Positions 1 through 7,397 of a DNA stretch of 42,689 nt are shown here, one piece after another. A model generated the notes under the pieces. The model did no database searches and was not told the origin of the DNA. It was given only the letters and a program-made list of their open reading frames with translations. The position numbers and the translations under genes were made by a program. How positions within the stretch are numbered: the first letter of the stretch is position 1; each line of letters starts with the position of its first letter. The stretch lies in the NCBI GenBank assembly GCA_964522485.1, contig CAZFUS010000014.1:1-42689 (forward strand), written 5' to 3'. The stretch comes from Methylohalomonas sp964522485. GTDB taxonomy: Bacteria; Pseudomonadota; Gammaproteobacteria; Methylohalomonadales; Methylohalomonadaceae.

Positions 1-55
<55 letters not shown>

Positions 56-66
56 GCGCTTCGCGC
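56..66. other. Short GC hairpin containing GCGAAGC
   Basis: The 11 bases read GCGCTTCGCGC on plus and GCGCGAAGCGC on minus, a 4-bp stem closed by a GAA triloop. The minus strand contains GCGAAGC, a heptamer known to form an exceptionally stable DNA mini-hairpin. It sits between the b561 stop codon and the heptamer repeat. There is no T-run after it, so I do not call it an intrinsic terminator. Confidence 0.6.
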
Positions 67-67
67 A

Positions 68-610
68 CTACCAGCGCAGCATGCGACGTACGATGCCGTC
101 GTTGCGGAAGGCATGGTAGAGTGCACCACTGATGTGCACGGCGATCACTGCCAGCAATGCCCATGCCGTCCACAGGTGTATCTCGCCCCAGAACTCGTTC
201 ATGTCCTCATCCGCCTCGGCAATGCGCGGAAACTCAATCAGCCACCAGAATTCGGTATCCCAGCGGGTATGGGCGGAGGACAGATAGCCACTCACACAGA
301 CTGCCAATATCAACAGATACAAAACTACGTGATCGAGCCATGCAAGTTTATGCATCCACGGCTTCATGGAGCTGGATTGTTCCGGCGCCGGCCGATGCTT
401 GAAGCGCACGTACAGCAGTATTAACAGTAGCAGCACGAGTGTAATGCCGATGTTCTTATGCAACTGGAACGGAAACTCGCGAAATCTCAGTTCCTCCGAA
501 GGCAGCGGCAGACCCATCATCCACCAGCTGGAGATAAACAGAAAGAAGATCGATACCGCCAGCAGCCAATGCAGTATGACAGCCGTTCTACTGTAACCTT
601 GTCTTTGCAT
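68..610 (-). CDS. Cytochrome b561 family protein (CybB-like)
   Basis: A 180-residue inner-membrane protein that fits the bacterial cytochrome b561 (CybB/YodB-like) family, di-heme proteins that pass electrons between quinone and other carriers. It has four hydrophobic segments (about residues 10-30, 50-65, 90-110, 145-165). Candidate heme-ligand histidines are in the first helix (ILHWLLA), just before the second (FQLHKN) and in the last helix (AVHISGALYH). Length matches the family (about 175-190). The gene lies 79 bases downstream of the unknown membrane gene at 690-1256 and in the same direction, so the two may be cotranscribed. The family call is firm; substrate and partner are not visible. 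Confidence 0.88.
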   Translation of the reverse strand: MQRQGYSRTAVILHWLLAVSIFFLFISSWWMMGLPLPSEELRFREFPFQLHKNIGITLVLLLLILLYVRFKHRPAPEQSSSMKPWMHKLAWLDHVVLYLLILAVCVSGYLSSAHTRWDTEFWWLIEFPRIAEADEDMNEFWGEIHLWTAWALLAVIAVHISGALYHAFRNDGIVRRMLRW

Positions 611-689
611 AACAGATTCCGCTCTTAATTAGCTTTGTATCGGTTCAGGCAACCGGGCAGTCTCATAGGATGACATGTTTGTTTGCCTG

Positions 690-1256
690 TCAGGCGCCAG
701 ACTCGCTGTGCCGACCAGCTATCACGCCCACGGTCATCATTAAATGAATTACAAACCAGAGGAGTATGTGCCACAGGTATGTTTCCCTGAGTATCGGCCC
801 GGCGTTAACAGCTGTGGCAAACTGAAGCGCGTCAATCAATGTCAGTGCACCGAACACCAGGAGCGCAGCAGTCGAAGCCGCGGGACTGTAATTGACCAGC
901 GCCCCGCCGACGATTATTGAAATAAAGGCGAGAACCGTGCCGACAAAGGCCAGCCACATCATAGTGCCCGGAAACCAGTCCGGCGTTGACAGGCCAAGCC
1001 CCCAGACATGCTCAACCATGTATTCACACTCCGCCAGTGTGATACCTTCCTCTTCAAGCTCTTCTTCGGGACAATCCGCAGCCGGCATCTGTTCAGCCGG
1101 CATGGAATTGACCATAACGGATTGCTTCATCCACTCATTCCCGTGAAAGCCGGTCAGAAAGACGCCGAGCACGATTGCCACCACACCCAGGGCACTGGCC
1201 CAAGCCGGGCCGCGAGAGACTGAACCCGAGTGATTTTCGGAATACGATGTTGCCAT
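690..1256 (-). CDS. Unrecognised four-helix membrane protein
   Basis: A 188-residue protein I do not recognise. It has an N-terminal hydrophobic segment (about 18-37) and then a roughly 60-residue, strongly acidic, probably periplasmic loop. The loop contains two cysteines (in ADCPEEELEEE and LAECEYM) that could form a disulfide. Three further hydrophobic helices follow (about 97-118, 125-147, 160-182), with histidines in the last (WHILLWFVIHLMM). The start is the ATG at 1256 behind a weak AGGTG. A perfect 15-bp palindrome lies 22 bases upstream of the start. Being next to a b561 cytochrome, a redox or membrane-partner role is possible, but this is context only. Confidence 0.75.
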   Translation of the reverse strand: MATSYSENHSGSVSRGPAWASALGVVAIVLGVFLTGFHGNEWMKQSVMVNSMPAEQMPAADCPEEELEEEGITLAECEYMVEHVWGLGLSTPDWFPGTMMWLAFVGTVLAFISIIVGGALVNYSPAASTAALLVFGALTLIDALQFATAVNAGPILRETYLWHILLWFVIHLMMTVGVIAGRHSESGA

Positions 1257-1277
1257 GCAGCACCTATTGGCTTGATA

Positions 1278-1292
1278 TTAGAACTGTTCTAA
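1278..1292. promoter_or_regulatory. Perfect palindrome, candidate operator
   Basis: TTAGAACTGTTCTAA is a perfect 7-1-7 inverted repeat centred at 1285. It lies just upstream of the minus-strand gene starting at 1256 and downstream of the response regulator ending at 1391. Position and symmetry suggest a dimeric repressor or activator site. It lacks the CTGT-N8-ACAG spacing of gammaproteobacterial LexA boxes. The regulator is unknown. Confidence 0.5.
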
Positions 1293-1390
1293 AGACTCTA
1301 TCGGATGCAGTGCCGCGCGGCAACTGCCCGCCGACCCTCTCCGCATCTCGCTGGTTAAGTCAGGAATAATTCCCAGATTGTGTCAAATTA

Positions 1391-2041
1391 TCAGGCATTG
1401 ACAATATTGTGGCGAATGGCGAGCCGGGCGATTTCAGCGACACTTTTTACTTCCAGCTTATTCTTGATCTGCGTGCTGTAGTTGGCGACAGTCTTGTAGC
1501 TGAGTGACAGGCGCTTGGCGATATCGCTGGTGTTGTGACCCTCGGCCAGCAGACAGAAGATTTCAAACTCACGCGTCGACAGTCCGGAAAACGGCGTATC
1601 CTTGCCGCGCATTTTCTGAAACGCCAGGCGTTCGGCGATACTCTTGTCCAGATGCGTCTTGCCCACCGCCAGCTGCCGGATGGCGTCTACCAGCGCCTCC
1701 GGTGCACCGCTCTTGGTCATATAACCTTGCGCACCGGCCTGCAGGGCCTGCTCGACGAAAATGGTGTCTTCGTGCATGCTGAAAACCAGAATGCGGGCTT
1801 CCGGATCGCGCGCAATGATGCGACGGATGGCCTCCAGCCCGCCAATTCCCGGCAGGGAGAGATCCATGACGATGACATCCGGCTGCAGCTGTGAATAGTA
1901 CTTGCAGGCCGACTCGCCATTATCGGCTTCGGCAACCACTTCAATATCGCTGCTGTGTCGAAGCAGTGTTCGATAACCGGCTCGAACAACAGCATGATCA
2001 TCGACCAGGATGACACGGATCACACCGGGCTTTTCAGTCAT
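1391..2041 (-). CDS. NarL/FixJ-family response regulator
   Basis: A 216-residue two-component response regulator. The receiver domain (about 8-122) has the acidic pair DD at 14-15, phospho-acceptor Asp60 in VIVMDLSLPG, and the conserved Thr/Ser (FSMH) and Lys (MTKSG). A LuxR-type helix-turn-helix follows (about 150-208; TREFEIFCLLAEG, then SDIAKRLSLSYKTV). It overlaps the 3' end of the kinase gene by 8 bases (ATG inside AATGACTGA) and has AGGAAG about 9 bases before the start, so the pair is translationally coupled. Likely targets are the divergent TonB operon and/or the downstream b561 genes, by position only. Confidence 0.95.
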   Translation of the reverse strand: MTEKPGVIRVILVDDHAVVRAGYRTLLRHSSDIEVVAEADNGESACKYYSQLQPDVIVMDLSLPGIGGLEAIRRIIARDPEARILVFSMHEDTIFVEQALQAGAQGYMTKSGAPEALVDAIRQLAVGKTHLDKSIAERLAFQKMRGKDTPFSGLSTREFEIFCLLAEGHNTSDIAKRLSLSYKTVANYSTQIKNKLEVKSVAEIARLAIRHNIVNA

Positions 2042-3395
2042 TAATCGTACTTCCTGTAATGGGTATAGTAATGTGTATTGATACCCCGTGACCGGCTTGT
2101 GTGGCTAGGGAAAAATTCCCGCCTACTGCTTCGGTGCGTTCCCGCATGCCCAGAATACCCAATCCCCGGCGGGTAGTTTCCGGATCGAAACCCAGGCCAT
2201 CATCGGCAAGTTTCAGTTCGAGACCGTCACTTTCTGAGCCGGTTATTCGCCTGATTTCGACATCAACCTTGTTGGCATCCGAGTGTTTGCTGATATTGGT
2301 CAGGCCTTCCTGCACGATACGGTACACCGTGATATTCAATTCCTCACCGAGATATTCCAGATCGCCCTCGTGACTGAAGTGACAGAACATATCTTCATGG
2401 CGGGCGTTCCAGTCATCGATCATTTCCTGCAGCGCCACAATCAGTCCCAGCTCATCCAGTACCACCGGCCGCAGCCGCCGCATCATCTGCCGTGCGACGT
2501 CGTACATATTGTTGGAGATATCAACAATTGTATCGGCCCCCTCGGTGATTGGACTGTTTTTCTCGGCCTCCTGCTGATTGATGGAGGCAGCTACCGCCTT
2601 GATGGCACTGATAGACTGGCCAAGCTCATCATGCAGTTCATGCGCCAGATTGCGCCGCTCGCGTTCCTGGATCGCCAGTGAACGCTGGGTCAGCAGCCGG
2701 TTTTCCTCACGGCTGCGCTGCAGTACTTCGGCCATGTGATTGAATTTTTCAGAAATCCGTGCCAGCTCCGGCAGCTTGAACCGGGGCAGCCGCAGGCGGT
2801 AATCACCCTGTTCGATACCTCCCAGTCCATGCAGGATGGTGCTTATGGGCGCCAATCCCCGGCCGATGGTGAAATACACCAGGAAATTGGCGGCCACCAC
2901 GAACAATACCAGCAGACCCAGAATCACCCGCACATCGGTCCAGACCTCATCAATCTCGTCAACCGGATCAGCGCGTATCAATATCTCGGTTTCCGGCAGC
3001 CCGGGCGAGGACAACAGCCGCCGGAACTCCATGGGTGCCGGTCCGATCAGACTGACAAACCAGTCAGGTGCCCGGGCATGCCTGCCGCTTTTGAAACTGC
3101 CCACCGTGTCGAGCACCGGGATCCCCTGCCGGAGTATTTCGATGTGCAGATGCCGCGTCTCTCCCAGGCGGGCGATCTGGCGCACGATATCCTGTTGCGC
3201 GGCGGCAATTTCGTTCCTGTTCTCTGCCGTATTCGACAGCGCGACCTCGATCAACCGTAGCGTGAGATTCGCCGTCGAGCTCACCTCCTCCTGAACCGCG
3301 CGCCGCGCCTGCTGGATGACAAATATCGTCCCCAGCAAGAGAACCAGAATGAAACACAGCGTGATCAGCAGATTGAGTCGGACACGCAGGCTCAT
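2034..3395 (-). CDS. NarX/MoxY-type sensor histidine kinase
   Basis: A 453-residue membrane sensor kinase. TM1 is at about 9-29, followed by a periplasmic region of about 125 residues whose start resembles the LapD/MoxY N-terminal domain. TM2 is at about 155-178, then a HAMP linker. The HisKA_3 dimerisation domain carries the phospho-acceptor histidine near residue 254 in LAHELHDELGQS. A HATPase domain follows with the N box in the EGLTNISKHSDA region and glycine-rich ADDGLGFDPE and RRGLGILGMRERT. It is the partner of the response regulator it overlaps. It is transcribed divergently from the DUF3450-TonB operon across a 198-base spacer. The signal it senses is not visible. Confidence 0.94.
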   Translation of the reverse strand: MSLRVRLNLLITLCFILVLLLGTIFVIQQARRAVQEEVSSTANLTLRLIEVALSNTAENRNEIAAAQQDIVRQIARLGETRHLHIEILRQGIPVLDTVGSFKSGRHARAPDWFVSLIGPAPMEFRRLLSSPGLPETEILIRADPVDEIDEVWTDVRVILGLLVLFVVAANFLVYFTIGRGLAPISTILHGLGGIEQGDYRLRLPRFKLPELARISEKFNHMAEVLQRSREENRLLTQRSLAIQERERRNLAHELHDELGQSISAIKAVAASINQQEAEKNSPITEGADTIVDISNNMYDVARQMMRRLRPVVLDELGLIVALQEMIDDWNARHEDMFCHFSHEGDLEYLGEELNITVYRIVQEGLTNISKHSDANKVDVEIRRITGSESDGLELKLADDGLGFDPETTRRGLGILGMRERTEAVGGNFSLATQAGHGVSIHITIPITGSTIND

Positions 3396-3495
3396 GAATG
3401 TAGATTTTGATCGGTCATTATTGTGTGGCAGATTATGCGTGTCAGTCCGCTACCAGACAATAACGCCATGAGATGAACCGAGGCTGAATCGGCAA

Positions 3496-3547
3496 TTGAT
3501 ATCAAGCGCTTAAACCGATATCATTTGATAATTTTTATCATTTGATA
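3496..3547. promoter_or_regulatory. Cluster of TATCA/TGATA palindromes in divergent promoter region
   Basis: Three related inverted repeats lie in the spacer between the kinase and the TonB operon. They are TTGATATCAA at 3496-3505 and two identical copies of TATCATTTGATA at 3519-3530 and 3536-3547. The two identical copies are 17 bp apart centre to centre; the first is 24 bp from the next. The rest of the spacer is AT-rich and probably holds both divergent promoters. I read this as a tandem operator; the adjacent LuxR-type regulator is an obvious but unproven candidate ligand. Confidence 0.55.
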
Positions 3548-3593
3548 ACTATTTTTATTTGTCATTTCTGCAAATCCATAGGAAACGCTCCCG

Positions 3594-4370
3594 ATGTGGT
3601 GTCCGCCCAGAAACTATCGATATCTGTGCCTGTTGCCGTTATTGATCACAGCAACATCAGTATCCGCCGGTGCTGTTGATCAGGCTGTGCAGGAACGCGA
3701 AGAGGTTCAGGAACAGTCCCGGCAATCACAGCAGCAAATCGATGAGTTTGCGTCCCAGACCGACGACATGGCGCAGCGCTATCGCGAAGTCCTGCGTAAT
3801 ATCGATCAGACAAAAGCCTACAACGAGCAGTTACGCAAACAGCTGGCACAGCAGGAGGAACAGCTGGCCTCATTCCACCAGCAGATCGATGAAGTCGAGG
3901 AAACACAGCGCAATATCGTGCCGCTGATGTCCCGCATGATCGAGGTGCTTGAAGAGCTGATCGCAGTTGACAGCCCGTTTCTGCCCCAGGAACGTAAGGC
4001 GCGGCTGACCGCTCTGCAGGAAATGATGTATCGGCCGGATGTAACTCTGCCGGACAAGTTTCGCCGCATCATGGAAGCCTACCAGATTGAAATGGATTAC
4101 GGCCGCAACATCGAGGCCTATGAAGGCGAACTCGCGCGCGATAACGGCAACACGCTGACCGTTGAATTTCTACGTCTGGGACGGCTCGGTCTTTACTACC
4201 AGACGTTGAACGGCGAGGAATCAGGCTATTGGGACGACGCCAGCAACAGCTGGAAAACCCTGCCTGACGATTTCAATCACTCCATTGCCAAAGGTCTGAA
4301 GATCGCGCGCAAGGAAGCACCACCCGATTTCTTCAGAGTTCCGGTCCCGGCCCCGGAAAACGCAGAATGA
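3594..4370 (+). CDS. DUF3450 family periplasmic protein of a TonB2 cluster
   Basis: A 258-residue exported protein of the DUF3450 family, which typically opens TonB2/TtpC operons. It has a signal peptide (hydrophobic core about 11-24, likely cleavage after SVSAG), then a long Gln/Glu-rich coiled coil (about 30-105) and a conserved C-terminal region with GLYYQTLNGEESGYWD. The start at 3594 has AGGA about ten bases upstream. The stop overlaps the next ATG by four bases (ATGA). Molecular role is undetermined in the family; context puts it in the periplasm with the TonB energy-transduction complex. Confidence 0.9.
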   Translation: MWCPPRNYRYLCLLPLLITATSVSAGAVDQAVQEREEVQEQSRQSQQQIDEFASQTDDMAQRYREVLRNIDQTKAYNEQLRKQLAQQEEQLASFHQQIDEVEETQRNIVPLMSRMIEVLEELIAVDSPFLPQERKARLTALQEMMYRPDVTLPDKFRRIMEAYQIEMDYGRNIEAYEGELARDNGNTLTVEFLRLGRLGLYYQTLNGEESGYWDDASNSWKTLPDDFNHSIAKGLKIARKEAPPDFFRVPVPAPENAE

Positions 4371-5731
4371 AAACAAAACTGATGATCATTGCGGTGGTCT
4401 GTGCCGCCGGCTGGACTCTATCCGCACAAGCCGTGAACAGTCTTGACGAACTGCTGCGCGAGGTCCGGGAACAGAGTACCCAGGAAAAGCGCGAGTTCAG
4501 GGAACGGGTTGAGCGTTTCGAAAATGCCCGTGATCGACAGCAACAGCTACTGGAACAGGCGCAGGCGGAGCTGGCCGAACTCGAGACCGAAAGCGCATCC
4601 ATGCAGGAACAGTTCAAGGAAAACGTCAGTGAGATAGCCGAACAGGAAAAGGAGATCAAACAGCGTATGGGCTATCTGGATGAACTGCACGGCGTCGTGC
4701 GCCAGGTGGCCGGTGACATTCAGGCCTCGCTCGAAACGTCGCTGGTATCGGTCCAACATCAGGATCGCTCAGCATTTGCTGAACAGATCGCCAGCAGTTC
4801 ACAACTGCCTCCCCTCAAGGATATTGAAAAGCTCTGGCAGCTGACCCTGGACGAGATCGCTGCAGCCGGGAAAGTTACTCGATTCAATACCCAGGTCGTT
4901 AATTTGGAAGGCGAACAAAACGAACAGTTGGTTACACGAGTCGGTACCTTTATCGCCATCGCTGACGGCCACTATTTGCGCCACCTGGATGCAGATAACA
5001 AGCTTGCCGAGCCTCCGCGCCAGCCCAGCAGCCGTCATCTGCAGCTGGCAGCAGAGCTTGAGCAGGCCGAGACGGGGATGCATCCGATCGCGATCGACCC
5101 GACGCGGGGCACGCTGCTGGCCCTGCTGGTCCAGTCACCGGACCTGGAAACCCGTATCCGGCAGGGCGGTATCGTTGGTTACATTATTATTACGCTCGGT
5201 ATTATCGGACTATTGCTGGCTCTGGAACGATTCTTTGTCCTGTCGCAGATCTACCGCAAGGTCAGCCGGCAACTGCGTGACAAGACGCCGGGCAGGAATC
5301 CGCTTGGCCGGGTTATGCAAGTGTATATCGACAACAAGCATGTCGATACCGAGACACTGGGACACAAGCTGGATGAAGTCATTCTGCGCGAGGTCAATCC
5401 GCTGCAACGCGGTCTCGGTACCGTCGCCATTCTGGCCGCAGTGGCGCCGTTGCTGGGCCTGCTGGGTACGGTCACTGGCATCATCGAGACATTCCAGTCG
5501 ATTACATTATTCGGTACTGGCGATCCGAAGCTCATGTCCGCCGGTATTTCCGAGGCCCTCGTTACCACGGTACTCGGACTGCTGACTGCCATCCCGCTGC
5601 TGCTGATACACAGTTTCCTGTCATCGAAGAGCAATGCCATTATCCAGATTCTGGATCAGCAGAGCGCCGCCTACGTCGCCGTACTGGCCGAATCCGAGCA
5701 CCACTCGAACAACACCAAAGCCAATGCCTGA
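4367..5731 (+). CDS. ttpC: TtpC-like ExbB/TolQ-family protein with periplasmic coiled coil
   Basis: A 454-residue protein with a signal peptide (about 1-23) and a long charged coiled coil (about 25-120). Its C-terminal third is an ExbB/TolQ/MotA proton-channel domain: TM about 267-290, then TMs around VAILAAVAPLLGLLGTVTG and ALVTTVLGLLTAIPLLL. This architecture is that of TtpC, the extra ExbB-like subunit needed for TonB2 function in Vibrio. It is about twice the length of ordinary ExbB because of the periplasmic extension. The start overlaps the DUF3450 stop (ATGA) and the end overlaps exbB by 8 bases. Expected to work in the inner membrane with ExbB, ExbD and TonB. Confidence 0.9.
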   Translation: MKTKLMIIAVVCAAGWTLSAQAVNSLDELLREVREQSTQEKREFRERVERFENARDRQQQLLEQAQAELAELETESASMQEQFKENVSEIAEQEKEIKQRMGYLDELHGVVRQVAGDIQASLETSLVSVQHQDRSAFAEQIASSSQLPPLKDIEKLWQLTLDEIAAAGKVTRFNTQVVNLEGEQNEQLVTRVGTFIAIADGHYLRHLDADNKLAEPPRQPSSRHLQLAAELEQAETGMHPIAIDPTRGTLLALLVQSPDLETRIRQGGIVGYIIITLGIIGLLLALERFFVLSQIYRKVSRQLRDKTPGRNPLGRVMQVYIDNKHVDTETLGHKLDEVILREVNPLQRGLGTVAILAAVAPLLGLLGTVTGIIETFQSITLFGTGDPKLMSAGISEALVTTVLGLLTAIPLLLIHSFLSSKSNAIIQILDQQSAAYVAVLAESEHHSNNTKANA

Positions 5732-6242
5732 TCAATTAGAACAGCTGGTGATCTTCTTCGAGCGTGGCGGGCCTGTCCTCATAGGTGTGCTTGGTGTCTC
5801 AACCCTGTTATGGATCCTAATCCTCGAACGCTACTGGTTCCTGAATTTCACCTATCCCAGAAAACTCGAAGCCATCGTGCAGCGCTGGGAAAAGCGCGCG
5901 GATCGCCGTTCCTGGTATGCCCTGCGGCTGCGCGAGGGACTGACTGCGGAGATCAATCTCGCCTTGCAATCCTACCTGTCACCGATACAGACCATCACCC
6001 ACATTCTGCCCTTGCTGGGGCTGCTCGGCACGGTGACCGGAATGATCGCCATCTTCGATGTCATCACGGTGTTCGGCACCGGTAATGCCCGCGGCATGGC
6101 CGACGGAATCTCCCGCGCCCTGCTGCCGACGACTGCCGGGCTGACCACCGCAATCGTGGGCCTGTCCTTCAGCGTAAATCTGCGTCACCGTGCCCGCCTT
6201 GAACGCCAGCAGGCGCAGGACCGGCTTAACATCAGCGACTGA
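5724..6242 (+). CDS. exbB: ExbB proton channel subunit (TonB2 type)
   Basis: A 172-residue ExbB/TolQ-family protein, short as is usual for ExbB2. TM1 is at about 14-31 (PVLIGVLGVSTLLWILIL); the conserved TM2-TM3 core contains HILPLLGLLGTVTGMIAIF and ALLPTTAGLTTAIVGLSF. It forms the proton channel with ExbD and harvests the proton motive force for TonB. I chose the ATG at 5724, eight bases inside the ttpC end, rather than an upstream in-frame start that would lie deep in ttpC. The exbD ATG follows four bases after its stop. Confidence 0.93.
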   Translation: MPDQLEQLVIFFERGGPVLIGVLGVSTLLWILILERYWFLNFTYPRKLEAIVQRWEKRADRRSWYALRLREGLTAEINLALQSYLSPIQTITHILPLLGLLGTVTGMIAIFDVITVFGTGNARGMADGISRALLPTTAGLTTAIVGLSFSVNLRHRARLERQQAQDRLNISD

Positions 6243-6246
6243 AACC

Positions 6247-6663
6247 ATGCGAACTTCACACACCGAACGTGACAGTGCCGACGTCGGCGTTAACCTGACG
6301 CCGCTCATCGACATGGTATTTATACTTTTAATTTTCTTTCTGGTCACCGCCTCGTTTACCAAGGAGGCGGGTATTGATGTCGACCGTCCGTCCGCGGAAA
6401 CCGCCGTTCGTCAGGAACGCGGCAACCTGGTGATCGCCATCAGCGCGAACGGCGAAATCTGGATCGATAATCAACAGGTGGATATCCGTGCAGTCAGGGG
6501 CCACGTTCAGCGGCTGCATGCCCAGAATCCTGAAGGGACGGTCATCATTACCGCTGACCGGGATGCCCGCAGCGGTTTGATGGTCAATGTCATGGATCAG
6601 GTCCGGCTGGCCGGTGTCAGCAGCGTTGCCATCGCCGCCAAGCGCCCGGGCGCGGCGCAGTGA
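6247..6663 (+). CDS. exbD: ExbD biopolymer transport protein
   Basis: A 138-residue ExbD/TolR-family protein: short cytoplasmic N-terminus, one TM (about 20-40) and a periplasmic domain. The membrane segment contains VNLTPLIDMVFILLIFFLVT with the conserved proton-carrying Asp (LID) of ExbD/TolR. The start is the ATG at 6247, four bases after exbB. An earlier in-frame start inside exbB would give a non-family N-terminus. It acts with ExbB, TtpC and TonB. Confidence 0.93.
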   Translation: MRTSHTERDSADVGVNLTPLIDMVFILLIFFLVTASFTKEAGIDVDRPSAETAVRQERGNLVIAISANGEIWIDNQQVDIRAVRGHVQRLHAQNPEGTVIITADRDARSGLMVNVMDQVRLAGVSSVAIAAKRPGAAQ

Positions 6664-6724
6664 ATCCAGACAGGCCGATCATGCTGTACCGATGATATCA
6701 GCCGCACACCGGACAGGTTGACCA

Positions 6725-7396
6725 ATGGCATTGAGATTCTCGCTGTTCGCAATCGCCGCAATTGCCCTGAACCTGTTGCTGTTTTATTTCATTCAGCAAA
6801 TGGTGAGCAACGACCCGTCAGCTATTGATACTTACGAGGACCTCCGACTGATCGAGTTTGTGCGCCTGCGCGAAGAACCGCCGGAACCCGAGGAGCAACG
6901 CAAGGAAGAGGAACCGCCGGACAAGCCGGAACCGGAAGAACCGGAGGAACCGCCGCCGGAAATTTCTCAACCCGAACCGCCGGAACCGCAGCAGCCACAG
7001 CCCGACGTTCCGAGTCCGAACATTGACATTCCACTCGGCATTGACGGGGTACCTTACGTCGGTGACTTTATGAAATCGCCGGAACCGGAACCCGAGCCGC
7101 AGACACAACCAGATACCTCAAGCATCTTGACGGATGTCAAGCCGACGGTACGTATACCGCCGCAATACCCGCCACGCGCCCTGCGATCCGGTATCGAGGG
7201 CAGTGTGACGGTGGAATTCACCATCGCCACCGACGGTTCCGTGAAAGATCCCAAAATCATCGACGCCGATCCGCCACATATCTTCAACGACGCTGTGTTA
7301 CGCGCGATCCAGCGCTGGGAATTCAATCCGGAAAAAGTGGACGGTCAGGTCGTCGAACGACGAGCGCGTCAGGTGGTCCGCTTCAAGCTGCAATGA
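6725..7396 (+). CDS. tonB: TonB family energy transducer
   Basis: A 223-residue TonB: N-terminal anchor (about 5-26), a periplasm-spanning Pro/Glu-rich region (about 50-110, many EPPEPE and PEEPEEP units), and a C-terminal TonB domain (about 138-223). The C-terminal domain shows the family signatures PPQYPPRALRSGIEGSV and IQRWEFNPEKVDGQ. It couples the ExbBD complex to outer-membrane TonB-dependent receptors, none of which is encoded in the window. An AGG lies about nine bases before the ATG. The stop is separated by one base from the TPR gene. Confidence 0.94.
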   Translation: MALRFSLFAIAAIALNLLLFYFIQQMVSNDPSAIDTYEDLRLIEFVRLREEPPEPEEQRKEEEPPDKPEPEEPEEPPPEISQPEPPEPQQPQPDVPSPNIDIPLGIDGVPYVGDFMKSPEPEPEPQTQPDTSSILTDVKPTVRIPPQYPPRALRSGIEGSVTVEFTIATDGSVKDPKIIDADPPHIFNDAVLRAIQRWEFNPEKVDGQVVERRARQVVRFKLQ

Positions 7397-7397
7397 T

